64,000 nt of DNA from Bradyrhizobium sp. CCBAU 53338 (GTDB lineage: Bacteria; Pseudomonadota; Alphaproteobacteria; Rhizobiales; Xanthobacteraceae), in contig NZ_CP030048.1 in NCBI RefSeq assembly GCF_015291665.1, positions 1,550,001 to 1,614,000 of the forward strand, given 5' to 3'. The notes below the pieces were generated by a model, which had not been told where the DNA came from, ran no database searches, and worked only from the letters and a program-made list of their open reading frames with translations. The stretch's first letter is position 1; each line of letters begins with the position of its first letter. The position numbers were made by a program, and so were the translations under genes. Positions 35,436 to 44,394 of this stretch are shown in pieces.

Positions 35436-36635
35436 ATGACGCGCGGAGTTCGTTTGTATCTCGTCGGCTCCATCGTCCTCGTTTCGCTCGCGGGTTGCGG
35501 ACGCGGCTTCTTCCAGGCCGAACGCGAACCGTGGCGGGCCGAGGCCGAAGCGGCGTGCCTGAAATCAGGCGCCGTGAAAGAGAGCGCCGACATCGTCCGG
35601 ATCGATCCGATCTCCGGTCCCGGCATGTGCGGAGCCGAGTTCCCGCTGAAGGTCGCCGCCATCGGCGAACCCTCCGCCAGCTACGGTTTCGCCGACGAAG
35701 ATCTGCGACCACCAGGCAGCATCGGCAACCAGCCGCGTTGGCCGGTGCGGCAGCCGCAATCGAACTATCCGGCATCCGGCTATCCGCAGCGATCGAACTA
35801 TCCTGAAAGCGCGGTGCGCCAGCCCGCCGGCTATGGCGCATCTTCGGGTCCGGTGTCGCTCAGCGCACCCGGCGTGGCGCCGCAGGAAGACGAGATCGAT
35901 TTGCCGCCCGAGGGCACGGACGCCGCAGGCGCTGCGCGCTACATGAATGCGCCGAGCTATCCGGCGCGTCAGCCCGGTCCCGGGCCGTATTCGCAAGCGC
36001 CTGCGCAACCGCAATTGCCGCGGCTGGGTCCCGCGCAAGGCAATCCCGTCACCGCCGTCGGTCCGGTCGCGGTGAAGCCGACTGCGACGCTCGCCTGTCC
36101 AATCGTGTCCGAGCTCGACCGCTGGTTCGCCGACACCGTGCAGCCCTCGGCGATGCGCTGGTTCGGCGCCCGCGTGGTCGAGATCAAGCAGATCTCCGCC
36201 TATTCCTGCCGCGGCATGAACGGCAATCCGCACGCCCATATCTCCGAGCACGCCTTCGGCAACGCGCTCGATGTCGCCGCCTTCACGCTCGCCGACGGCC
36301 GCCGCATCACCGTGAAGGACGGCTGGCACGGCATGCCGGAAGAGCAGGGGTTCTTGCGCGACGTCCAGTCGGGCGCGTGCGCGCATTTCACCACGGTGCT
36401 GGCGCCGGGCTCGAACGCCTATCACTACGATCACATTCACGTCGACCTGATGCGTCGCGCCAGCCGCCGCCTGATCTGCCAGCCGGCCGCAGTCTCCGGC
36501 GAAGAGGTGGCCGCGCGCGCGCAGCGGCGCAATCCGTACGCGAATTCGCGCGATCCCTACGTGACCGGCTCGCTCGGTGCGCGCAAGGGCAAGCACGACA
36601 AGGTCAACGAGGAAGACGAGTTCTCGGACGAATAG
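35436..36635 (+). CDS. extensin-like family lipoprotein (D-Ala-D-Ala peptidase-type domain)
   Basis: This 399-residue protein begins with a lipoprotein signal ending LAGC (Cys near residue 21), so it should be lipid-anchored. A Tyr/Pro/Gln-rich middle follows (NYPASGYPQRSNYPESAV). The C-terminal extensin-like domain has CPIVSELDRWFADTVQPSA, ISAYSCRGMNGN, HISEHAFGNALDVAAF and YHYDHIHVDL. The SEHxxGxALD and HxxHIH motifs are the metal ligands of the VanY/LAS peptidase superfamily, so it probably trims or binds wall peptides. The tail is charged. Confidence 0.88.
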   Translation: MTRGVRLYLVGSIVLVSLAGCGRGFFQAEREPWRAEAEAACLKSGAVKESADIVRIDPISGPGMCGAEFPLKVAAIGEPSASYGFADEDLRPPGSIGNQPRWPVRQPQSNYPASGYPQRSNYPESAVRQPAGYGASSGPVSLSAPGVAPQEDEIDLPPEGTDAAGAARYMNAPSYPARQPGPGPYSQAPAQPQLPRLGPAQGNPVTAVGPVAVKPTATLACPIVSELDRWFADTVQPSAMRWFGARVVEIKQISAYSCRGMNGNPHAHISEHAFGNALDVAAFTLADGRRITVKDGWHGMPEEQGFLRDVQSGACAHFTTVLAPGSNAYHYDHIHVDLMRRASRRLICQPAAVSGEEVAARAQRRNPYANSRDPYVTGSLGARKGKHDKVNEEDEFSDE

Positions 36636-36652
36636 CCGAAGCGCGATCCGAC

Positions 36653-36868
36653 ATGCCCGCCGACATCGTCCGCTATCTCACCCACCCGCAGGTGCAGATC
36701 GACCCTGATGTGCCGGTGCTGCTCTGCCAATATGCCGGCCATGCCGTGGATCGTGTCCACGATCAGCCGGCCGGCGGCGGGAATATCTTCGCCTTCGCGC
36801 GCGAGACACGTCAGGTCCTGCATGGCTGGCGCCGCATGGACGATCCGGACCTGCCGTCCACACACTGA
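36653..36868 (+). pseudogene. possible remnant of a histidine-phosphatase gene
   Basis: A 71-codon frame starts MPADIVRYLTHPQVQIDPDVPV, which resembles the start of rhizobial histidine-phosphatase (phosphoglycerate-mutase-like) proteins as I remember them, where WGLSxxGRAR should follow. Instead the frame continues with unrelated sequence (LLCQYAGHAVDRVHDQPAGG). No catalytic RHG follows in any frame. The remaining 205 bases up to the next gene hold nothing else I can support. Confidence 0.3.
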
Positions 36869-37073
36869 GGCCAGTCTGCTCAGCCCGCGCTGCCTCTTCG
36901 GCAAACCGCATCTCGGGCGCAAAAATTTGCGCGTTCGAGATTTTCGTCCAAGGCATTGAACTGCAATCGCTAATCTGGCCATCGCGGGCTTTTCCGGCGG
37001 TTGGCACGGTCGCTGCAATGAGGGTGCTGCAACGAAGCGGCGCGGCCGGCGCCGTGAGTCAACGGAACCCGTC

Positions 37074-38372
37074 ATGCAGATGTCTGTCACCCCGCCTTAT
37101 TCCGATCTCGAGCAGCGCGTGCTGTCGCGCATCACGGAAGAGCGCTGGCTCGAACTGGCGTCGGAACTGATCCGCACCGGCCAGCCGCGCTCCGGCAATC
37201 CGCTCGATCCCGACCTGCCGCCCGCCGAGGAAGAGGCGATCTCCATGCTGGTCGCCGGCAAGCTCGAAGCTCTCGGCATGGAAGTGACAAAACACAGCGC
37301 GCAGCCGCACCGGCCGAACGTGCTCGGCGTGCTGAAGGGACGCGACGGCGCGCCCTCGCTGATCCTCAACGATCATCTCGACACCTATCCGGCCGTCGAG
37401 CCTCACAAATGGCACATGACGGATTTCGATCCGTTCAAGGCGACGCGTCACGGCGACCGGCTCTATGCGCGCGGCACCTCCGACACGCGCGGCAATCTCG
37501 CGGCATCGCTGCTCGCGGTGCAGGCGTTGATCGAAGAGGGCGTGAGGTTCGAGGGCACCTTGATGTGCTGCTACACCGTCGACGAGGAGCGCAACGGCAC
37601 CGAGGGCTCCATCTACATGCTGAACAAGGTCGGCCTGACCGCCGACTACGAGATCACCGCCGAGCCGACGGCGTGGGGCGACGTATCAGGCGATTGGGGC
37701 ATGAACCTCTCGGTCGCCAATTCCGGCCATTGCCTTGTCGAGGTCACGGTCGAGGGCATCAAGTCGCACATCTGGCGGCCCGACATCAGCGTCAACGCCA
37801 TCATGGAGGCGGCCAAGCTGCTGCCGAAGCTGAAGGAGATGGCGTTCACTCACGTGCCCAGCAAATTCATGGGGCACACGCCGCCATGCTGCTCGGTGGT
37901 GCGCATCCGCGGCGGCCTGCCCGGCGAGATGCAGTTCTCCCCCGATGCCTGCACCATCACGCTCGCGGTGGTCGGCATCGTGCCGGGCATGACGCTGGAC
38001 AGCGTGATCTCCGACATCGAGCGCCTCGGGCAGGCGACGTTCGCGGGCGTCAACGACGTCAAGGTCGTGGTGCGCCAGGTGCCCGGTTCGCTGTTCGTCA
38101 ACGCAACCGAGCCGGTGCCAATCGAGGAGGAGCCCTGCCGCTCCTTGCGCGCGGTCTACCGGCGCCTGCTGGGCCGCGAGCCCGGCGTCAACCGCAAGAA
38201 CGCCTTCAACGACACCATCCGTTTCCGCGAGGCCGGCATCAACGCGGTGACCTTCGGTCCCGGCGAGGACGGCTGGGCCGTCGACAACGAGAACATCTCG
38301 ATCACCAAGTCGGTGATGGCGACGCGGATCTATGCGCTGACCATCATGCAGATCCTGGGAGTTCGCACATGA
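37074..38372 (+). CDS. M20-family metallodeacylase (ArgE/DapE type)
   Basis: The 432-residue enzyme hydrolyses an N-acyl, N-carbamoyl or amide bond using two zinc ions. Metal and catalytic motifs are visible: SLILNDHLDTYPAVEP (His and Asp), ARGTSDTRGNLAASLLA (bridging Asp region), YTVDEERNGTEGS (general-base Glu and ligand) and TAEPTAWGD. The last His, normally near the C-terminus, is replaced by a GPGEDGWAVDNENISI region. It opens an operon with TauC/TauA-type genes and an amidase; its stop overlaps the permease start (ATGA). Confidence 0.88.
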   Translation: MQMSVTPPYSDLEQRVLSRITEERWLELASELIRTGQPRSGNPLDPDLPPAEEEAISMLVAGKLEALGMEVTKHSAQPHRPNVLGVLKGRDGAPSLILNDHLDTYPAVEPHKWHMTDFDPFKATRHGDRLYARGTSDTRGNLAASLLAVQALIEEGVRFEGTLMCCYTVDEERNGTEGSIYMLNKVGLTADYEITAEPTAWGDVSGDWGMNLSVANSGHCLVEVTVEGIKSHIWRPDISVNAIMEAAKLLPKLKEMAFTHVPSKFMGHTPPCCSVVRIRGGLPGEMQFSPDACTITLAVVGIVPGMTLDSVISDIERLGQATFAGVNDVKVVVRQVPGSLFVNATEPVPIEEEPCRSLRAVYRRLLGREPGVNRKNAFNDTIRFREAGINAVTFGPGEDGWAVDNENISITKSVMATRIYALTIMQILGVRT

Positions 38373-39208
38373 GCGTCGAGGCTAGCCCCATGGCCATTCC
38401 GATCTCGGCCGATCGCACGCGGCGGGGCACGCTGCGATTGAGACTGCCGAAGGTCTCGCGATCCGTTCTGCTCTCGGCGCTCACCATCGTCGTGCTGCTC
38501 GCGGCATGGATCGTCGTCACGGAGATGGGCTGGGCCAACGAGCTCTTTCTGCCGAAGCCGCAGGCGGTGTGGGCCGCGTTCATCAAGACGATGACCAAGG
38601 GGTATCAGGGCGCGACGCTGCTTCAGCACCTCGGCGCCAGCCTCTATCGCATCCTCGTCGCCTTCTCCCTGGCCTGCCTGATCGGCATCCCGCTTGGTGT
38701 TCTCATGGGCGTCTCGCGCAATGCGCGCGCACTGCTCAATCCGCTGATCGAGTTTTACCGGCCGTTGCCGCCGCTCGGACTCTATACGCTGCTGGTGATG
38801 TGGCTCGGCATCGGCGAGAGCTCGAAGCTGTCGCTGCTGTTTCTCGCCGGCCTGCCGGGCATCGTGATCTCGACGATCCAGGCCGTCACCAGCGTCGATC
38901 CCGTCTATGTGCGCGCCGCGCAATCGCTCGGCGCGACACGGCGCCATCTGCTGTTCCACGTGTATCTGCCGGCGGCGGGCCCTCTGATCCTTGCGGGCAT
39001 GCGTATCTCGCTCGGCTTCACCTACACCGTTCTGGTCGCCGCCGAGATCGTCGCGGCCTCCGCGGGCATCGGCTGGATGATCTGGGATGCCGCCAAGTTC
39101 CTGCTGTCCGACGTCGTGATCATGGGCCTGATCGTGCTGGGCCTCACCGGCGTCGTGCTCGACCTGATTATGCGCGGCATCGCCAAGCTTCTGATGCCGT
39201 GGGCCTGA
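38369..39208 (+). CDS. ABC transporter permease, TauC/SsuC (NitT/TauT) type
   Basis: This is a 279-residue inner-membrane permease with six helices, FLPKPQAVWAAF after the first helix (a hallmark of TauC/SsuC), ASLYRILVAFSLACLIGIPL, FYRPLPPLGLYTLLVMWLGI and the EAA loop AAQSLGATRRHLLFHVYLPA. The start overlaps the deacylase stop. The operon encodes a binding protein but no ATPase, so a NitT/TauT-type ATPase must come from elsewhere. Confidence 0.92.
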   Translation: MSVEASPMAIPISADRTRRGTLRLRLPKVSRSVLLSALTIVVLLAAWIVVTEMGWANELFLPKPQAVWAAFIKTMTKGYQGATLLQHLGASLYRILVAFSLACLIGIPLGVLMGVSRNARALLNPLIEFYRPLPPLGLYTLLVMWLGIGESSKLSLLFLAGLPGIVISTIQAVTSVDPVYVRAAQSLGATRRHLLFHVYLPAAGPLILAGMRISLGFTYTVLVAAEIVAASAGIGWMIWDAAKFLLSDVVIMGLIVLGLTGVVLDLIMRGIAKLLMPWA

Positions 39209-39231
39209 ATTCAATCCAAGGGGAGATCCAC

Positions 39232-40242
39232 ATGATGAAGAGACTCGTTGCCACGATCGCACTTGCCACGCTGGCGCTCACGACGACGGTTCGCGCCGAG
39301 GACAAGCCGGCCAAGATCACGGTCGGCTATCTGAACCTGGTGAACGCGCAACTCGTGACGAAGCATCTCGGCCTGCTCGCCAAGGAGATGCCGGGCGTCG
39401 ACATCAAATACGTCAAGGTCGGCGGCGGCGGCGACATGCTGCGCGCGATCGCCGGCAACGACGTCGACTTTGGCGGTCTCGGCAATCCGCCGACCGCGAT
39501 CGGCGTGACACGCGCGCTGCCGATCAAGGGCATCTTCGTCGTCAACATGCTCGACTATGTCGAGGCGATGGTGGTCCGCACCGACAAGAACATCACCTCG
39601 CTCAAGGACCTCAAGGGCAAGACCGTCGCCGCGCCGTTCGGCTCGACCACGCATTATCTGCTGCTTCAGGCGCTGAAGGACGAGGGTGTCGATCCCGCCT
39701 CGATGAAGATCCTGGACCTCGCCCCCTCGGATATCGCAGCGGCCTGGCTGCGCGGCGACATCGATGCCGCCTGGTTCTGGGAGCCGAATCTCGACAAGGC
39801 CGTGAAGAACGGCGGCAAGATCCTCATCACCTCGGGCGAGATGGCCAAACGCGGCTACCCGACCTGGGACATCGGCGTCGTCATGAATGCGTTCGCGGAC
39901 AAATATCCCTCCTATGTCGAGAAGTTCCTCAAGGCCGAATGCGAGGGGATCGATTTCTGGCTGAAGAATCCGGCGAAGACGGCCGAGATCATCGCCGAAG
40001 AGCTGTCGCTGCCGCTCGAGGATGCGACGCGCATGATGAAGGGCACCGGGATGGTTCCCTGCAACAAGCAGCTCACCGGGGAGTATCTCGGTTCATCCGT
40101 GAAGAAGGGCAAGTTCGTCGATACGCTGGTGGCGACCGCCGACTTCCTGGTGAAGCAGGAGCGCCTGCCGAAGCTGCTGCCGCGCGCCGACTTCGAGGCG
40201 TTCATCCAGCCCACCTATCTCGAGAAAATCATCGGCCACTGA
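39232..40242 (+). CDS. ABC transporter substrate-binding protein, TauA/SsuA type
   Basis: This 336-residue periplasmic protein has a signal peptide (MMKRLVATIALATLALTTTVRA). The NMT1/TauA fold follows: ITVGYLNLVNAQLVTKHLGL, IKYVKVGGGGDMLRAIAGND, DFGGLGNPPTAIGVTRALPI, LKGKTVAAPFGSTTHYLLLQ and DAAWFWEPNLDKAVKNGG. The GSTTHYLLL phrase is typical of taurine-binding paralogues, but the setting with a deacylase and amidase suggests an N-containing organic ligand. AAGGGGAG precedes the ATG. Confidence 0.92.
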   Translation: MMKRLVATIALATLALTTTVRAEDKPAKITVGYLNLVNAQLVTKHLGLLAKEMPGVDIKYVKVGGGGDMLRAIAGNDVDFGGLGNPPTAIGVTRALPIKGIFVVNMLDYVEAMVVRTDKNITSLKDLKGKTVAAPFGSTTHYLLLQALKDEGVDPASMKILDLAPSDIAAAWLRGDIDAAWFWEPNLDKAVKNGGKILITSGEMAKRGYPTWDIGVVMNAFADKYPSYVEKFLKAECEGIDFWLKNPAKTAEIIAEELSLPLEDATRMMKGTGMVPCNKQLTGEYLGSSVKKGKFVDTLVATADFLVKQERLPKLLPRADFEAFIQPTYLEKIIGH

Positions 40243-40294
40243 GGCCAGCGCCGGCGGGCCAGTCTCGCCGGCATAGTCCCGTTCCTGCAGGCAC

Positions 40295-41659
40295 ATGACC
40301 GCCATGGATATCTCGCCCAGCCATCTCCGCGCCGCTTATCGCAGCGGCGCGCTGAAGCCGTCCGATGTTGCCGCGCATGTGTTGTCGCGGCTTGCCGACG
40401 CCGACCAGAGCGGGGTCTGGATTTCGAAAGCCCAGCCCGAGAAGGTCATGGCTGCTGCGCGTGCGATGGATGCGCGCGTCGGTGAGATCGAGAGGCTGCC
40501 GCTCTACGGGCTGATCGTCTCGGTGAAGGACTGCATCGATGTCGCGGGCGAGCAGACCAGTTCGGCCTGTCCGGAATTCGCCTATGTCGCGAAAGACACC
40601 AGCCCGGTCGTCGCGGATGCCATCGCCGCCGGCGCGATCTACATTGGCAAGACCAATATGGACCAGTTTGCAACCGGCCTGGTTGGCGTGCGCTCGCCCT
40701 ACGGCATCGCGCGCAACCCGCACAATCCCGACTACATTCCCGGCGGCTCCAGCTCCGGCGCGGCGGTGTCGGTCGCGTCCGGCACGTCGTCCTTCGCCTT
40801 CGGCACCGATACCGGCGGATCCGGCAGGGTGCCGGCGTCCTATTGCGGCGTCACCGGCTTCAAGCCGGCGCCCGGTGCGTTCAGCCAGCGCGGCATGGTC
40901 TATGCCTGCCGAAGCTTCGACACGATCTCGCTCTACACGCAGACGCCGGGCGACGGCTATGACGTCTATCGCGTACTGGCGCGACGCGATCCCGAGGACT
41001 GCTTTTCGCCTGACGATTTTGCCGGCTGGAGGGAGCAGGCATCGCCGGCGCGGCCGCTTCGGATCGCGACACCGCGTCAGGACCAGCTCAGGTTCTTCGG
41101 CAACGCGGAGACGGAGCGGCTGTTCGGCGACGGGCTTCACAAGCTGCGGCAGCTCGACATGTCGATCGCCTCTGCGGATTTTTCGCCGTTCACGTCGATC
41201 AACGACCTGATGTTCTTTGGGCCGTTCCTCGCCGAGCGCGATGTTTCGGTCGGCGCCTTTCTCGACGCCAATCCGGATGCGGGCGTCAGGATCGTGCGGG
41301 ATCTCGTCATCGGCAGCCGGAAGTTTACGGCGGCTGACACCTATCGCGCGCTCTATGAGGTCAGGGAAGTCCAGCGCATGCTCCGTGACTTCTGGCAGAT
41401 CCACGACGCGCTGGTCGTGCCGACGGTCGGAACCGTGCTCAGCATCGACGATGTCGCGCGGGATCCGCTGACCGCCAATTTCAACAACGGCTACTACACC
41501 AACTACGCCAATCCGCTCGGGCTTGCCGCGATCGCGGTCCCGAACGCGGTGACCGGGGCCGGCGTGCCCTATGGTGTCACGTTTCTGGCGCCGGCGGGAC
41601 GGGAACGCCTGCTCACCGACCTCGCCTGCGCATTCATGGGAGCCGCAGCCCGTTCCTGA
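40295..41659 (+). CDS. amidase-signature hydrolase, allophanate-hydrolase-like
   Basis: This 454-residue enzyme has the Ser-cisSer-Lys triad: Lys78 in SVKDCID, Ser152 in GGSSSG and Ser176 in TDTGGSGR. The 74/24 spacing is as expected for the amidase-signature family. The N-terminal LADADQSGVWIS and the block QFATGLVGVRSPYG, SGRVPASYCGVTGFKPAPG and VYACRSFDTIS resemble AtzF/DUR1,2 allophanate hydrolase more than general amidases. Unlike those, it lacks the extra C-terminal domain. It is the last structural gene of the operon. Confidence 0.88.
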   Translation: MTAMDISPSHLRAAYRSGALKPSDVAAHVLSRLADADQSGVWISKAQPEKVMAAARAMDARVGEIERLPLYGLIVSVKDCIDVAGEQTSSACPEFAYVAKDTSPVVADAIAAGAIYIGKTNMDQFATGLVGVRSPYGIARNPHNPDYIPGGSSSGAAVSVASGTSSFAFGTDTGGSGRVPASYCGVTGFKPAPGAFSQRGMVYACRSFDTISLYTQTPGDGYDVYRVLARRDPEDCFSPDDFAGWREQASPARPLRIATPRQDQLRFFGNAETERLFGDGLHKLRQLDMSIASADFSPFTSINDLMFFGPFLAERDVSVGAFLDANPDAGVRIVRDLVIGSRKFTAADTYRALYEVREVQRMLRDFWQIHDALVVPTVGTVLSIDDVARDPLTANFNNGYYTNYANPLGLAAIAVPNAVTGAGVPYGVTFLAPAGRERLLTDLACAFMGAAARS

Positions 41660-41730
41660 TATCTGCGTCGCGTTGCAATCCGACCGGAGACCTCCTAGCC
41701 TTCGAGCCGTCACTCGAAGGGAGATCGATC

Positions 41731-42471
41731 GTGGGGCGCAGTCATGCGCATGAGGTGGCCGATCCAGGTGAGCCTTCAGGCGAGCCATGCGCCGAGGTGC
41801 AAAGGGCCGGGACCGGACGTTATGTGCTGAAGGCGCTGGGCAAGGCCGATCTCGACCTGGTGATGCGGACCGGCCGGCAGGCCACCTACCAGAACCGCGA
41901 ATATCTGTTGCGGGAGGGGGAGCCCGCGAACGGCGTCCACGTCATTCTGAGCGGAATCGTCGAAAGCACCCATGCCGGCACGCAGGGACGCGAACTGATG
42001 CTGGCGACCTGGGAGGCGGGCGACTTCGTCGGCGCGCCCTACATCCTCGGCGATCACCGCCATAGCTGGTCGGCCCGCGCGCTCGGGCGGGTCGAGGCAC
42101 TGCATCTCGACCAGATTGCAATCCGCACGCTGATTGCACAGTCGCCATCGTTCGCGGTTGCGCTGATCGAGTGCCTCGGCTTCAAAGGCGAGACCTATTC
42201 GATGCTGGCGCAGACGCTGGCGGGACAGAAAGCGGCCGAACGGCTGGTGCTGCTGCTGGTGAAGCTGTGCGAAAACGCCGCGCAAGACGAGAACGGACCG
42301 ATTTCGCTCGGCCGCATCACGCAAGCCAATCTCGCGCGCATGATCGGCGCGACACGGCAGTCGATCAGCCTGATCCTCAGTCGCCTGCAGGACGACGGCA
42401 TCATCTCGACCGGCCCGACCAAAATGGTCGTCAACGATCTCGCGGCGTTGAGGAAGCAGGTCAGCGACTAG
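41731..42471 (+). CDS. Crp/Fnr-family transcriptional regulator
   Basis: This is a 246-residue regulator with a cyclic-nucleotide-binding-like barrel (REYLLREGEPANGVHVILSG, TWEAGDFVGAPYIL), a dimer helix (LAQTLAGQKAAERLVLLLVKL) and a C-terminal winged helix (ISLGRITQANLARMIGATRQ, SISLILSRLQDDGIIS). There are no Fnr-type Cys ligands. GTG is the start with GAAGGGAG upstream. Its stop is directly followed by the ATG of the LuxR-type gene, and it probably controls the catabolic operon upstream. Confidence 0.92.
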   Translation: MGRSHAHEVADPGEPSGEPCAEVQRAGTGRYVLKALGKADLDLVMRTGRQATYQNREYLLREGEPANGVHVILSGIVESTHAGTQGRELMLATWEAGDFVGAPYILGDHRHSWSARALGRVEALHLDQIAIRTLIAQSPSFAVALIECLGFKGETYSMLAQTLAGQKAAERLVLLLVKLCENAAQDENGPISLGRITQANLARMIGATRQSISLILSRLQDDGIISTGPTKMVVNDLAALRKQVSD

Positions 42472-43602
42472 ATGAATGACGCGGCGACGATGACAGGTAT
42501 CGATTTCGAGCGCATTGTGGATCGCATCCATGAAGCCGCGACGGCTCCGGAGCTGTGGCCGGACGTTCTGGAAGAGGTCGCGCATGCCGCTGGTGCGCAT
42601 GGCATGGTCATGATCACCTCGGACACCGATCAATGGGCCGGCGTCTGGAACGGCGTCGTGACGTCGCCGTCGATCCAGGAGGCATTCTCGGCGTTCATGA
42701 GCGAGGGCCTGTCCAGTCGTACGGAGACGACACCCAGGCTCCTGGCGCGGGATCACCCCGGCTTCGTCAGCGAACAGGACGTCTTTTCGCTGGAAGAATG
42801 GGAACGCGACCCATATCGGGAGTGGAACAAGAAATGGGGCTTCGAGCACGCCTGCGCGACCGCCGTCCACAGCCCCTCCGGTGAGCTCATTGTTTTTCAC
42901 ATGGAGAGATTGGCCGGCCGGCCCGCGTTTTCACGGCAGGATCTCGAATTCCTCGACCGGTTTCGTCCCCACCTCGCGCGGGCGGCTCTATTGTCGACGC
43001 GCTGGCGCCTCACCCGGATGCGGGCGGCGACCGAGGCGCTGGCGCTCGTCGGTCTGCCGGCGCTCGCGATTGCGCGCTCCGGGCGGGTCCTGGCGGCGAA
43101 CGCCTTGATCGAAGGCATGACGGAGGTCTTGCGCTGGTTGCCCAGAGACCGGGTCGCGATCAGGGACGAGGCGGCTGATACCCTGCTGCGCGCCGGCCTG
43201 ACTCAACTCGGGTCGCCGCTCAACAAAGCCGTGTGTTCCTTTGCCGCGCGCGGCGCAAACGACCAGGAACGGCTGGTCTTCCATCTCGTTTCGATGCCGG
43301 GCGAGGCGCGCGATCTCTTCGATGGGGCCGTCGGCCTCCTCGTCGTAACGCCGGTGACGACGCCCCAGGCGCCGAGTCTTGCGTTGATTCGTGGTCTTTT
43401 CGATCTCACCCCGAGCGAGGCGCGCGTTGCGCGCGGAATCGCACAAGGACAGACCATGGGCGACATTGCGGCACATCACGGCTTGAGCCGCGAGACGATA
43501 CGCACGCAAATCAAGGCGGTCCTCGCCAAGACCGGCACGCGCAACCAGAAGAGCGCAGCCGCGCTCTTCGGTGCAATTCCCAAAGTGCCACTGAACGATT
43601 GA
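42472..43602 (+). CDS. LuxR-type HTH regulator
   Basis: This 376-residue protein has an N-terminal region of about 300 residues without a recognised autoinducer or receiver domain, and a LuxR/GerE HTH at the C-terminus (FDLTPSEARVARGIAQGQTM, GDIAAHHGLSRETIRTQIKA, VLAKTGTRNQKSAAALF). The start IDFERIVDRIHEAATAPELW followed by WPDVLEEVAHAAGAHG resembles the N-terminal PAS/GAF-like module of many rhizobial LuxR solos. The ATG directly abuts the stop of the Crp-type gene, so they are translated together. Confidence 0.88.
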   Translation: MNDAATMTGIDFERIVDRIHEAATAPELWPDVLEEVAHAAGAHGMVMITSDTDQWAGVWNGVVTSPSIQEAFSAFMSEGLSSRTETTPRLLARDHPGFVSEQDVFSLEEWERDPYREWNKKWGFEHACATAVHSPSGELIVFHMERLAGRPAFSRQDLEFLDRFRPHLARAALLSTRWRLTRMRAATEALALVGLPALAIARSGRVLAANALIEGMTEVLRWLPRDRVAIRDEAADTLLRAGLTQLGSPLNKAVCSFAARGANDQERLVFHLVSMPGEARDLFDGAVGLLVVTPVTTPQAPSLALIRGLFDLTPSEARVARGIAQGQTMGDIAAHHGLSRETIRTQIKAVLAKTGTRNQKSAAALFGAIPKVPLND

Positions 43603-43650
43603 TCCCCGAAGCATTCGGTTGCCCCCGATTCTCGCCGGTGCGCGGCCCTT

Positions 43651-43668
43651 TTCACCCGAATGGGTGAA
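43651..43668. promoter_or_regulatory. inverted repeat TTCACCC-GAAT-GGGTGAA
   Basis: A 7-bp perfect inverted repeat with a four-base centre lies 48 bases after the LuxR-type gene and 64 bases before the small gene at 43733. It could be an operator for the neighbouring Crp- or LuxR-type regulator or a weak hairpin. Outside it, 43603-43732 holds nothing else I can name. Confidence 0.35.
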
Positions 43669-43732
43669 GACACGGCCGGTTTCTGCGGGATCAACTTCGC
43701 CTGAATTGGGAGTTGGACGAAAAGCCGCACGG

Positions 43733-43936
43733 ATGGAGCGACCCGAGTTTCAGTTTTTCGAAGTGGCCTTGGCGCAGCGCAGGCGCAGGACATGGGCGTG
43801 GAGCATCCGCACCAGCCAGGGGGAGGTCGTGATGCGCGGCCGGGGAGCGAGCCGGCCGGCCGCGAAGTACCAGGCCGACAGAGCGCTGTTCCTGCTGCTG
43901 CTGACCGCACCCTATCGATCGCGGCTTTCGGCGTAA
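43733..43936 (+). CDS. small conserved hypothetical protein
   Basis: A 67-residue basic protein begins MERPEFQFFEVALAQRRRRT and continues WAWSIRTSQGEVVMRGRGAS, RPAAKYQADRALFLLLLTAP, YRS. This pattern (aromatic-rich strand, GEVVM, RPAAKY, LLLLTAPYRS) recurs in Bradyrhizobium small proteins as I remember it. It resembles the short DUF1508-like strand repeat but is too short to assign. There is no strong ribosome site before the ATG. Confidence 0.55.
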   Translation: MERPEFQFFEVALAQRRRRTWAWSIRTSQGEVVMRGRGASRPAAKYQADRALFLLLLTAPYRSRLSA

Positions 43937-43997
43937 CCTAGCGGGCGCCATTCGTTCAGGAACGCGCCTGCGACACTGCGGAACGCTGCCGGGAACG

Positions 43998-44339
43998 TCA
44001 GGTCGAGGTCCGCTTCGACGGTGCGGGAGCGAGTCCCATGCAGCGTTGCACCTCGGCCGGGACGCTGTAGGTTCGCATGATATGGCGGCTGTCGCGCAGG
44101 CCGGTTGCCTCGCGTTGCACGACGAACATCCACAGTGCCTGGCCGGCTTCCATCACCAGCTTGCGCCTCGCCGGCTGCATTGCGGCCGGCGTTTCCGCCA
44201 GCGCGTGGGTGGCGTCGAATTCGCGCAATTGCGCGAGCGCCTGTTCGAGCGCGCGACCCATTCGTCCAAGCGCTGAGGCTTGCTCCTGGACGATTTCATA
44301 GTGAAGGATATCGACCGGCGGGCGAAGATCTCGGGACAT
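43998..44339 (-). CDS. small helical conserved hypothetical protein (possibly DUF6665)
   Basis: This 113-residue protein is mostly helical: PPVDILHYEIVQEQASALGR, MGRALEQALAQLREFDATHA, RRKLVMEAGQALWMFVVQRE and RDSRHIMRTYSVPAEVQRCM. The EQASALGRMGRALEQAL region resembles a small rhizobial family that I recall as DUF6665. There are no membrane helices. The start is the internal ATG before MSRDLRPPV, because sequence before it looks like non-coding arginine-rich frame. No function is known. Confidence 0.65.
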   Translation of the reverse strand: MSRDLRPPVDILHYEIVQEQASALGRMGRALEQALAQLREFDATHALAETPAAMQPARRKLVMEAGQALWMFVVQREATGLRDSRHIMRTYSVPAEVQRCMGLAPAPSKRTST

Positions 44340-44394
44340 GTCAGCCAATATAGTGCCGCGCGAGGCGCATGCGCAACGCGTTGGCCGGCTGCCG

